This document shows, piece after piece, positions 54,165 to 62,354 of a DNA stretch of 64,000 nucleotides. Below the pieces are notes generated by a model, which was not told where the DNA came from, did not search any database, and saw only the letters and a program-made list of their open reading frames with translations. This DNA is from Pelagibius sp048268885. GTDB lineage: Bacteria > Pseudomonadota > Alphaproteobacteria > Kiloniellales > Kiloniellaceae. Numbering within the stretch: the first letter of the stretch is position 1; every line of letters begins with the position of its first letter. The position numbers and the translations under genes were made by a program. The stretch is from NCBI GenBank assembly GCA_048268885.1, contig JBLWUP010000022.1:24348-88347 (forward strand), written 5' to 3'.

Positions 54165-55636
54165 GCCTCACCTGGCCCAAGGCGCTGGCGGGGCTCCTGG
54201 CGGCGGTGATCGCGCTCACCCTCTTCGCCTGGCTCGTGCTGCTGCGGCCGGTGGACCAGCCCTATACCGCCGACCCGATCCGCGCCTTCAACCACGGCTC
54301 CATCGGCAACGAGGAACGCCAGGGCCTGCCCTACTGGATCTGGCGGGTGCTGCCGCAGATGTTCCCGGAGTACCTGCCCGGCCGCGGCGACGGCTATGCC
54401 GCCTTCGGCCTCTATTGGCAGGCCGGCGCGGAACTGCCCGTCGGCCTGTCCAAGAAGACCCTGGGCGTCATCCCGCGCGTCGCGCCGAACTGCGCCTTCT
54501 GCCACCAGGGCAGCTACCGCCTCAGGCCCGACGACCCGGCGACCCTGGTGCCCGGCGGCGCCGGCACCCGCGTCCAGCCGCAGGCCTACCTGCGCTTCCT
54601 CGCCACGGCCGGCCAGGATGCCCGCTTCAACGCCGGCGACATCATGACGGCGATCACGGCGATCTACGACATGCCGCTGTGGGAGCGGGCGCTCTACCGC
54701 TTCCTGCTGATCCCGGCGACCAGGAAGGCGCTGAAGGAGCAGAGCGTGCTCTACGCCTGGATGGACAGCCGGCCGGATTGGGGCCCGGGGCGCATCGATC
54801 CCTTCAATCCGGTGAAGTACGACAATCTGAAAATGGGCGACGACGGCACCATCGGCAATTCCGACATGATGCCCCTGTGGGCGCTCGACACCGCGCTGGG
54901 CGACGGCGACCGCGTAGTCGCCTTTCACTGGGACGGCCTCAGCACCAGCCTGCGCGAAGCGGTGGTCACCGGCGCCGTCGGCGACGGCATGACCTACAAG
55001 AGCTTTCCCGGCACCGAAGAGCATCTGGTCCGACTGGAAACCTGGGCCCGATTGCAGCCGCCGCCGGACTCGCCCTTCTCCTCCCACCGCCGCCCGGGCG
55101 ATCCCTACTTCGTGGCCCCTGCGGAGGTCGAGGCGGGCAAGGCGCTCTACGGCGAATACTGCGCCGAGTGCCACGAACCCGAGGGCGCGCGCTTCCGCAC
55201 GGTGATCCCGGCCTTGGAACTGGGCACCGACCGCCACCGCCTGGATATGTGGACCGCCGAGGCGGCGCGGCGCTACGGCGCCTACGAAGAAGACTACACC
55301 TGGGGCTTCGATGCCTTTCAGGACAAGGACGGCTACCTCGCCAACGAGCTGACCGGGCTGTGGCTGAAAGGGCCCTACCTGCACAACGGCTCGGTGCCGA
55401 CGCTGCGCGCCCTCCTGGCTTTGCCGGAGCAGCGCCCGGCGGTGTTCTACCGCGGCATCGACCTGGTCGATGCCGCGAACGGCGGCTTCGTCAGCCAGGC
55501 GGGCACCGAGGCCGAGCAGGACGGCTGGCGCTACGATACGGCGGTGCCGGGCAACGGCAACGGCGGTCACCTCTTCGGCACGGAGCTGAGCGCCGAGGAG
55601 AAGCGGCAGCTTCTGACCTATCTGAAGACGCTCTGA
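54161..55636 (+). CDS. Membrane-anchored dihaem cytochrome c, second of three
   Basis: Protein of 491 aa. Anchor helix about 9-28; haem sites CAFCH at 111-115 and CAECH at 334-338. It shares WGPGRIDPFNPVK, FHWDGLSTSLRE and the C-terminal GLWLKGPYLHNGSVPTL, YDTAVPGNGNGGH and QLLTYLKTL with the first cytochrome, so the two are diverged tandem paralogues. ATG at 54161 overlaps the stop of the 4-TM gene; the much longer upstream open frame is a shadow. It should sit in the periplasm facing the same partners. Confidence 0.86.
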   Translation: MSLTWPKALAGLLAAVIALTLFAWLVLLRPVDQPYTADPIRAFNHGSIGNEERQGLPYWIWRVLPQMFPEYLPGRGDGYAAFGLYWQAGAELPVGLSKKTLGVIPRVAPNCAFCHQGSYRLRPDDPATLVPGGAGTRVQPQAYLRFLATAGQDARFNAGDIMTAITAIYDMPLWERALYRFLLIPATRKALKEQSVLYAWMDSRPDWGPGRIDPFNPVKYDNLKMGDDGTIGNSDMMPLWALDTALGDGDRVVAFHWDGLSTSLREAVVTGAVGDGMTYKSFPGTEEHLVRLETWARLQPPPDSPFSSHRRPGDPYFVAPAEVEAGKALYGEYCAECHEPEGARFRTVIPALELGTDRHRLDMWTAEAARRYGAYEEDYTWGFDAFQDKDGYLANELTGLWLKGPYLHNGSVPTLRALLALPEQRPAVFYRGIDLVDAANGGFVSQAGTEAEQDGWRYDTAVPGNGNGGHLFGTELSAEEKRQLLTYLKTL

Positions 55637-55666
55637 AGTGGCGGGCCGCACGGGAAGGAACGAGCC

Positions 55667-58438
55667 ATGAAACTGCGGCGGATTTTGAAATGGGTGGGCG
55701 GCGTACTGGTGACGCTGGTGCTGGTCGTCGCCGTCGCCGGGTTCTTCCTGGTGCGCGCGCTGGTCGAGCCGGACGAGGAGCTGTTCGGCAATGTGCAGGA
55801 CGAGGCCATGCTGGCCGGCCTGACCCGGAGCGACTTCACCGCCGCGCCGGAGCCTTACTTCGTCGAGATGGACAAGGGCGCCCTGCGCGCGCCCGAAGGC
55901 GGCGCCTATCCGCCGGAGATCGCCGCCCTGGCCGAGACGACGGGGCTGGATCCCGAAACGGTGCGCCGCCACGCCATCAAGGGCCAGAACACCTGGCTGG
56001 TGTGGAGCGGCGGCAACGACCGCTTCTGGGACTTCATCACCACGCGCACCGCCGGCGCCTTCGACCTGCTGAAGGTCGTCTCCTCCCATCCCTCCCAGTA
56101 CTACGGGCGGGAGAACCGCAGCCACTACCTGGGCCTGGTGAACGAGCCCTGCTTCAGCGCGCCGGACGGCCCGGACCCGGAGCGCTTCGGCCTCTGGCTC
56201 GACCGGCGCAGCGGCGACTGCCCGCCGGACCCTTTCGCCGATGCCGAAAAGTATCCCGGCGTGCAGATCGGCGCGCGCGGCGAAACGGTGGCGCGCGGCT
56301 CCTACTACGGCGCGCCCAGCGGCATCGTCGGCCTGCGGCTCTTCCCCAACCCGGACTTCGACGCGGAAGCCGCCGAGGTCTGGGACCCGGTGCGCTACTA
56401 CGAAGACCCGGAATACTATCACCGCAAGGACATCGTGCGGCCCTACCGGGTCGGCATGACCTGCGCCTTCTGCCACGTCGGGCCGAACCCGGTGAACCCG
56501 CCGGAAGATCCGGAGAACCCGGAATGGGCGAACCTGACCTCCAACCCCGGCGCGCAGTATTTCTGGGTCGACCGCATCTTCGTCTGGGACACCGGGCCGC
56601 GCCCGGAAGCCGGCGCGCCGTCCTACAACGAGCGCAGCTTCATCTACCAGATCTTCCACACCAACCCGCCGGGCAGCCTCGACACCTCGCTGGTCTCCAC
56701 CGACTACATGAACAACCCGCGCAGCATGAACGCGGTCTACAGCGTCGGCGCGCGGCTGCAGCCGACCCTGCGCTGGGGCCGCGAACAACTGGCCGGCGGC
56801 CAGCTCGACAACAAGCAGTTCCAGGACTACCCGCAGACGCAGGCCTTCTCCGGCTTCTGGAACGGCGCGACGGGCGAGATCAGCGCGGCGCGGGTGTTGA
56901 AGGACGGCGCGGATTCGACCGGCATCCTGGGGGCCCTCAACCGCGTCTACCTGAACATCGGCACCTTCAGCGAAGAATGGCTGCTGCACTTCCGCCCGAT
57001 CATCGGCGGGCAGAAGATCTCGCCGATCCGCATCGCCGACGCCAACAAGAACTCCGCCTACTGGGGCGCGACCGAGGACCAGACCGCCGACATGGCGATC
57101 TTCTTCCTGGTCACCGCCACGCCGGACGACCTGAAAGACGCGCCGGGCGGCCCGGAAACCCTCGCCGCCGACCCGCCGGAAACCGTCGAACGCGGCAAGG
57201 TCGTCTTCGCCGAGTACTGCGCGGCCTGCCATTCCAGCAAGATCCCCACGGCGCCGGCCGGTTCAGGTGTCGACGAGGGCATCTGCGCCCACGGCGGCAA
57301 CGGCCCGAACTACCGCGAATGCTGGGACCGCTACTGGGCCTGGACGCAGACCGAGGACTTCAAGGCGGAAATGACAGGAATGGTGCTGGCCGAGGATTTC
57401 CTCGACAACAATTTCCTCTCCACCGAGCGCCGCGTCCCGGTCGACCTGCTGCAGACCAATGCCTGCGGGCCGCTGGCGACCAATGCCCTGCGCGGCGACA
57501 TCTGGGACGACTTCTCCTCGGAATCCTACAAGTCCCTGCCGCCGGTGAAGGAGCTGACGGCCTATCACCCGGTCTCCGGCGGCGCCATGTCGCTGAAGCC
57601 GCTGGGCAACGGGCGCGGCTACACGCGGCCCGCCTCCCTGGTCAGCCTCTGGACCTCGGCGCCCTACCTGCAGAGCAATTCGGTCGGCCACATCGACTAC
57701 CCCTACACGGCGCGCGGCTACCAGACGGAACAGGGTTACGGCGGCTACGGCAGCGGTTATGGATCGGGCTATTCGGAGGCCGCCTATCAGCCCGGCGGCG
57801 GCTACGGCTACGCCAACCGCTGCCCGGCTTCCTCCGACCGCGATCCCTACCTGCCCTGCGTCGACAACCGTTTGCGTCAGTTCGACCAGTCGATCCGCAA
57901 GATGCTGTGGCCGGAGCTGCGCCGGAAGGACCAGCACACCACCGTGCCGGTGCCCGGCTACATCTACCGCACCACCGCCAACAGCTGCCTGAAGGTGCCG
58001 CGCGGCTATCTGCCGCCGATCGTGCGCAACAACCCGAAGGTGTTCCACTGGCTGGCGCCCTGGGCCTTCAAGGAGGACGGCTCGCTGGCGATCGGCCCCT
58101 TCCCCAAGGGATTCCCCATCAACACCGTCACCAACATCGAGGTGCTGCCCGACAACGACGAGCCCATGGGCATGAAGCACGCCTGGCGTCTCGCCAAGGC
58201 CGGACCGGCGCTGCTCAAGACCTTCAAGCAGCTCGGCGGTCAATGCAGCGACCCCGAACTCGCCGCGCCGGGCGCCCAGGCGCGCGCCGAGGAAATCATG
58301 GCCGACAACGGCTTCATCGACGCCCTCATCGGGCTCAGCAAGTGCCCCGACTACGTCGTGAACCGCGGGCACACCTTCGGCGCGACGCTGGCGGACGACG
58401 ACAAGGAAGCCCTGATCGCCTTCCTCAAGCGGCTTTGA
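55667..58438 (+). CDS. Large dihaem cytochrome c (923 aa), third of three
   Basis: Anchor helix at about 9-31. Haem sites CAFCH at 266-270 and CAACH at 518-522. It is almost twice the size of its neighbours, with a long insertion between and around the haem domains. The family blocks are weaker but present (ASLVSLWTSAPYL and SNSVGH-like ends). Residues about 684-718 form a glycine/tyrosine-rich stretch (GYGGYGSGYGSGY) not found in the other two. Further cysteines near 648 and 718-780 may form disulphides. It is the last cytochrome before the GMC flavoprotein gene and the best candidate for its electron acceptor. Confidence 0.84.
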   Translation: MKLRRILKWVGGVLVTLVLVVAVAGFFLVRALVEPDEELFGNVQDEAMLAGLTRSDFTAAPEPYFVEMDKGALRAPEGGAYPPEIAALAETTGLDPETVRRHAIKGQNTWLVWSGGNDRFWDFITTRTAGAFDLLKVVSSHPSQYYGRENRSHYLGLVNEPCFSAPDGPDPERFGLWLDRRSGDCPPDPFADAEKYPGVQIGARGETVARGSYYGAPSGIVGLRLFPNPDFDAEAAEVWDPVRYYEDPEYYHRKDIVRPYRVGMTCAFCHVGPNPVNPPEDPENPEWANLTSNPGAQYFWVDRIFVWDTGPRPEAGAPSYNERSFIYQIFHTNPPGSLDTSLVSTDYMNNPRSMNAVYSVGARLQPTLRWGREQLAGGQLDNKQFQDYPQTQAFSGFWNGATGEISAARVLKDGADSTGILGALNRVYLNIGTFSEEWLLHFRPIIGGQKISPIRIADANKNSAYWGATEDQTADMAIFFLVTATPDDLKDAPGGPETLAADPPETVERGKVVFAEYCAACHSSKIPTAPAGSGVDEGICAHGGNGPNYRECWDRYWAWTQTEDFKAEMTGMVLAEDFLDNNFLSTERRVPVDLLQTNACGPLATNALRGDIWDDFSSESYKSLPPVKELTAYHPVSGGAMSLKPLGNGRGYTRPASLVSLWTSAPYLQSNSVGHIDYPYTARGYQTEQGYGGYGSGYGSGYSEAAYQPGGGYGYANRCPASSDRDPYLPCVDNRLRQFDQSIRKMLWPELRRKDQHTTVPVPGYIYRTTANSCLKVPRGYLPPIVRNNPKVFHWLAPWAFKEDGSLAIGPFPKGFPINTVTNIEVLPDNDEPMGMKHAWRLAKAGPALLKTFKQLGGQCSDPELAAPGAQARAEEIMADNGFIDALIGLSKCPDYVVNRGHTFGATLADDDKEALIAFLKRL

Positions 58439-58458
58439 GGGCCGCGGGCCGCCCGGCA

Positions 58459-60351
58459 ATGGAAGAGGACAACACCTACGATTACATCGTCGTCGGCGCC
58501 GGCGCCGCCGGCGCGGTGCTGGCCGCGCGCCTGGCCGAAGCGGGCCAGGAGGTGCTGGTGCTGGAGGCCGGCGGCGACCCGGTCGAGGACGCGCCGGAAC
58601 ACCCCGAAAACGAACAGGAGAGCGCCCGTCCCCTGGCCGACGACGTGCTGGTGCCGGCCTTCCATCCCTTCGCGTCCGAGAATCCCGGCATGAAGTGGGA
58701 CTTCTGGGTGCGCCACTACGACGACCCGGCGGCCCGCCAGCGCGATTGGAAATACCGCGAGACCCACGACGGCCGGCGAGTGGACGGCGTACTCTATCCG
58801 CGCTGCAGCGCCCTGGGCGGCTGCACGGCGCACCACGCCATGATCATCGTGCGTCCGCACAACGCCGACTGGAACCACATCGCCGAAACCATGGACGACC
58901 CCTCCTGGGCCGCCTCGCGCATGAACCGCTACTGGCGGCGCATCGAGCGCTGCCGCCACCGCTTCTTCCTCTACCGCTGGCTGGCCAGGCTGACCGGCTG
59001 GAACCCCACCGGGCACGGCTGGGACGGCTGGCTGACCACCGAGAAGGCGATTCCCCTGCGCGTGCTGCGCGACTGGTTCATGCGGCGCGCCATCCTGAGC
59101 TCGACCCGGGCCACGCTGCGCTGGCTGCCCGATGCCGTGGTGCGCTGGCGCTGGCTAGTGACCAGCCAGGGCGATCCCAACGACGAGCGCAGCCTGCGCG
59201 ACCCCGCCTTCGGCCTGCGTATCGCGCCGATGGCGACCCGCCGTCATGCCCGTAGCGGCCCGCGCGAACGGCTGCTGGCGGTGCGGCGCGCCCACCCGGA
59301 GAAACTCAGCCTGCGCCGCCACGCCCTGGTCACCCGCGTGATCCTGGACGAGACGGGCCGCCGCGCGACCGGCGTCGCCTACCGTTATGGCCGCGGCCTC
59401 TACCGCGCGGCAGCGCAGGACGGCACAGCCCCTTCTGCGGAAAGCGGGCGCGAGATCGTCGTGCGCGCGCGGCGCGAAGTGATCCTCGCCGGCGGCACCT
59501 TCAACACGCCGCAACTGCTGATGCTGTCGGGAATCGGCGATCCGGCGCAGCTCTCGCCCCAGGGCATCGCTGTCGCCAAGGCGCTGCCGGGCGTGGGCAG
59601 GAACCTGCAGGACCGCTACGAGGTCGGCGTGGTCAACCGCATGAAGCGGCCCTGGGCGGCGATGCGCGGCGCGCGCTTCGAAGCCGGCGACCGTCACTAC
59701 CGTCTGTGGTGGCGCTTGCGCATGGGGCTCTACACCAGCAACGGCGCCCTCACCTCGGTGATCCTGCGCTCGCGGACCGACCGGCGGCTGCCCGACCTCT
59801 ACCTGCTGGGCCTGCTCGCCGACTTCCGCGGCTACTACCCGGGCTACGCCGAGCGGCTGCGGCGGCTCGACTACATGTCGTGGATCGTGCTGAAGGCCCA
59901 CACCCGCAACACCGCGGGCGCGCTGCATCTGAAAAGCGCCGACCCCCGCGACCCGCCGGAGATTTCCTTCCGCTATTTCGAGGAAGGTAATGACGCCGGC
60001 GGCGACGACCTCGACGCGGTGGTCGCCGGGGTGCGCTTCGTGCGGCGGGTCGTCGACGGCATGGAAGGCCTCACCGACCAGGAGGAGATGCCGGGACGCC
60101 ACCTGGTCAGCGACGAGGACCTGAAGCAGCACATCCGCGATACCGCCTGGGGGCACCACGCCTGCGGCACCTGCGCCATGAAGCCGGAGGCCGAGGGCGG
60201 CGTGGTGGACAGCCGCTTTCGCGTCTACGGCATCGACGGGCTGCGGGTGGTCGACGCCTCGGTCTTCCCGCGCATCCCCGGCTTCTTCATCGTCACCTCG
60301 GTCTTCATGATCGCCGAGAAAGCGGCCGACGACATCCTGCGCGGCCGCTGA
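58459..60351 (+). CDS. GMC-family FAD oxidoreductase
   Basis: Flavoprotein of 630 aa. FAD-binding GAGAAG at residues 13-18, ARREVILAGGTFNTPQLLMLSGIG as the second GMC signature, and the active-site histidine in WGHHACGTCAMK. The C-terminal block reads FPRIPGFFIVTSVFMIAEKAADDIL; the usual Asn/His of the GN(P/T)N motif is not present in its normal place. GMC enzymes with cytochrome partners oxidise alcohols or ethers (choline, polyethylene glycol, sugar or sterol substrates). ATG at 58459 follows the last cytochrome gene by 20 bases. No signal peptide is evident, so export route is unclear. Confidence 0.88.
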   Translation: MEEDNTYDYIVVGAGAAGAVLAARLAEAGQEVLVLEAGGDPVEDAPEHPENEQESARPLADDVLVPAFHPFASENPGMKWDFWVRHYDDPAARQRDWKYRETHDGRRVDGVLYPRCSALGGCTAHHAMIIVRPHNADWNHIAETMDDPSWAASRMNRYWRRIERCRHRFFLYRWLARLTGWNPTGHGWDGWLTTEKAIPLRVLRDWFMRRAILSSTRATLRWLPDAVVRWRWLVTSQGDPNDERSLRDPAFGLRIAPMATRRHARSGPRERLLAVRRAHPEKLSLRRHALVTRVILDETGRRATGVAYRYGRGLYRAAAQDGTAPSAESGREIVVRARREVILAGGTFNTPQLLMLSGIGDPAQLSPQGIAVAKALPGVGRNLQDRYEVGVVNRMKRPWAAMRGARFEAGDRHYRLWWRLRMGLYTSNGALTSVILRSRTDRRLPDLYLLGLLADFRGYYPGYAERLRRLDYMSWIVLKAHTRNTAGALHLKSADPRDPPEISFRYFEEGNDAGGDDLDAVVAGVRFVRRVVDGMEGLTDQEEMPGRHLVSDEDLKQHIRDTAWGHHACGTCAMKPEAEGGVVDSRFRVYGIDGLRVVDASVFPRIPGFFIVTSVFMIAEKAADDILRGR

Positions 60352-60363
60352 ACGTTCCGGCGC

Positions 60364-61359
60364 TCAGCCCCGCGGGCCTTGCTGACCGCGCCGGAAAGCG
60401 CTGGGGCTGAGCCCGAAGTGTTGCCGGAAAATGCGCGAGAAGGCCGAGTGCGAGCCGAAACCGCAGCGCACGGCGACGGCCTGCATGGAAAGCCGGGTGT
60501 CGAGCAGCAGGCGGCGCGCCGCCTGCAGCCGCAGACGCAGGTAGTAGGTGCCGGGGCCGACGCCGAGGGCCTGCTTGAACAGCAGTTCCAGCGTGCGCAC
60601 GGAGACCCCCAGGCGCCTGGCGATGGCGGCCGTGGTCAAGGGCGTGTCGAGGCGGGATTCCATGAGCCGGATGGCATCGGCCACACGCGGCTCGTGGCCG
60701 GCCAGCCGGCCAAGGGAGACCAGCGGCTGGGCATCGGTCGCGGCATGGGCCTCGTCGTAGATGAAGACGCTCGCCACCTCCAGGGCCAGCGGATAGCCGA
60801 AGCGGCTGCGGATCAGGTGCAGCATCAGGTCGAAGCTGGGCGAGGCCCCGCCGGAGGTAAAGATGCGCCCGTCGATGACGAAGCGGTCGGGCCGCAGATC
60901 GACGTCGGGAAAGCGCGCGGCGAAGTCCTCCAGATCCTCCCAGTGGGTGGTCGCCGCCCGGCCGTCCAGCAGACCAGCCCGGGCGAGCAGCCAGCTCCCC
61001 GCCTCGACGCCGCCGAGGGCGCGAAAGCGCCGGGCCGCGGCGCGCAGGCGGGCCAGGGCGTCCTTGCCGACATGCTGTTCCTGCCCGAAGCCGGCGACGA
61101 CGATCAGCACATCGCCCTCCAGGTCGCGGCTGAGAGGCCCCTCCGCCGGCACCGGCACGCCGCAGGTCAGCGTCGCGGGCGCGCCGTCCGGCGTGATGAT
61201 CCGCCAGGAAAACAAGGGGCGCCGCGCCAGGCGGTTGGCCGCCCGCAGGGGGTCGAGCGTCGAGGCCAGCGACATCATCGAGGAGTCGGGCAGCAGCAGC
61301 AGCGTCACCGCGAGCGGCTCCTCGGAAGGCGCGAAGATGGAGGTTTCGCTTTTCATCAA
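60364..61359 (-). CDS. cdhR: GlxA/CdhR-type AraC-family regulator
   Basis: Regulator of 331 aa. Residues about 15-190 form a DJ-1/PfpI-like amidotransferase fold used for ligand sensing; about 215-325 are the two AraC helix-turn-helix motifs (LTTAAIARRLGVSVRTLELLFKQALG and MQAVAVRCGFGSHSAFSRIFRQHFG as separate blocks). It is divergent from the carnitine catabolism genes. CdhR of Pseudomonas, the activator of carnitine dehydrogenase genes, has the same architecture and position, hence the symbol; binding of carnitine is inferred. Confidence 0.85.
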   Translation of the reverse strand: MMKSETSIFAPSEEPLAVTLLLLPDSSMMSLASTLDPLRAANRLARRPLFSWRIITPDGAPATLTCGVPVPAEGPLSRDLEGDVLIVVAGFGQEQHVGKDALARLRAAARRFRALGGVEAGSWLLARAGLLDGRAATTHWEDLEDFAARFPDVDLRPDRFVIDGRIFTSGGASPSFDLMLHLIRSRFGYPLALEVASVFIYDEAHAATDAQPLVSLGRLAGHEPRVADAIRLMESRLDTPLTTAAIARRLGVSVRTLELLFKQALGVGPGTYYLRLRLQAARRLLLDTRLSMQAVAVRCGFGSHSAFSRIFRQHFGLSPSAFRRGQQGPRG

Positions 61360-61444
61360 GCTTTCTTCGTAATCTGTAGAGCCTGAAATCGCAATCCCGT
61401 CATCATCCTTCCCAAATTCGGGCCATTAATAAGGGGAGGTCCTC

Positions 61445-62350
61445 ATGGGATTGCAGCCAAGCCGGGACGTTTTCATCACCTGCGCCGTGACCGGGGCGGG
61501 CGACACCACCAAGCGTTCGGACAAGGTGCCGGTCACCCCGCGCCAGATCGCCGATTCCTGCATCGAGGCCGCCCAGGCCGGCGCCGCCATCGTCCACATC
61601 CACGTGCGCGACCCGGAAACGGGCGCCCCGGCGCGCGACCCGGCGCTCTACGCCGAGGCCGTGGGCTACATCAAGGAGTCCGGCGTCGACATGGTGGTGA
61701 ACCTGACCGCCGGCATGGGCGGCGACCTGACCCTGGGCAGCGTCGAGACCCCCCTGCCCCCGGCCGCCGCCGGGACCGACATGGCCGGCGCGACCGAGCG
61801 CCTGGCCCACGTCGCCAAGGTCCTGCCGGAGATCTGCACCCTCGACTGCGGCACCATGAACTTCGGCGAGGGCGACTACATCATGACCAACACCCCGGCC
61901 ATGCTGAAGGAGATGGCCCGCCAGGTGCAGGCCCTGGGCGTGCGCCCGGAGATCGAGGCCTTCGACACCGGCCACGTGCTGCTGGCCAAGTGGCTGAAGG
62001 ACCAGGGCCTGATCGACGATCCGGTGATGATCCAGCTGTGCATGGGCATCCCCTGGGGTGCGCCGGACGACATGGCGACCCTCATGGCCATGACCGCGAA
62101 CCTGCCCGCGGACTGGACCTTCTCGGCCTTTTCCATCGGCCGCAACCAGCTGCCCTACGCCGCCATGGCGGTGCTGGCCGGCGGCAACATCCGCGTCGGC
62201 CTGGAAGACAACATCTGGCTGGAAAAAGGCGTGCTGGCGAGCAACGGCCAGCTCGTCGAGCGCGCGGCAACCATCGCCCGGGCCATGGGCAGCCGCCTGC
62301 TGGGGCCGCAGGAAGTGCGCGACAGGCTGAAGCTGCAGAAGCGCTGGTAA
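61445..62350 (+). CDS. cdhC: Dehydrocarnitine cleavage enzyme (BKACE family, CdhC-like)
   Basis: Zinc enzyme of 301 aa that converts 3-dehydrocarnitine and acetyl-CoA to betainyl-CoA and acetoacetate. VFITCAVTGAGDTT, metal site AAIVHIHVRDPETG, VNLTAGMGGDLTLGS, EICTLDCGTMNFGEGDY and CMGIPWGAPDD follow Pseudomonas CdhC closely. ATG at 61445 has AAGGGGAGG upstream. It is followed after 4 bases by the fused dehydrogenase-thioesterase, completing the three steps from L-carnitine to glycine betaine. Confidence 0.9.
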   Translation: MGLQPSRDVFITCAVTGAGDTTKRSDKVPVTPRQIADSCIEAAQAGAAIVHIHVRDPETGAPARDPALYAEAVGYIKESGVDMVVNLTAGMGGDLTLGSVETPLPPAAAGTDMAGATERLAHVAKVLPEICTLDCGTMNFGEGDYIMTNTPAMLKEMARQVQALGVRPEIEAFDTGHVLLAKWLKDQGLIDDPVMIQLCMGIPWGAPDDMATLMAMTANLPADWTFSAFSIGRNQLPYAAMAVLAGGNIRVGLEDNIWLEKGVLASNGQLVERAATIARAMGSRLLGPQEVRDRLKLQKRW

Positions 62351-62354
62351 TCCC

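Noticed and set aside
54041..57232. 1063-codon open frame on the minus strand
   Set aside because: Antisense shadow of the cytochrome genes caused by strong GC3 bias; no domain, no ribosome site.
54415..58458. Very long plus-strand open frame (about 1350 codons) before the GMC start
   Set aside because: It runs in a shifted frame over two cytochrome genes whose haem motifs, anchors and overlaps are clear. Its product is Arg/Pro/Gly-rich low-complexity sequence; only the part from 58459 is real.
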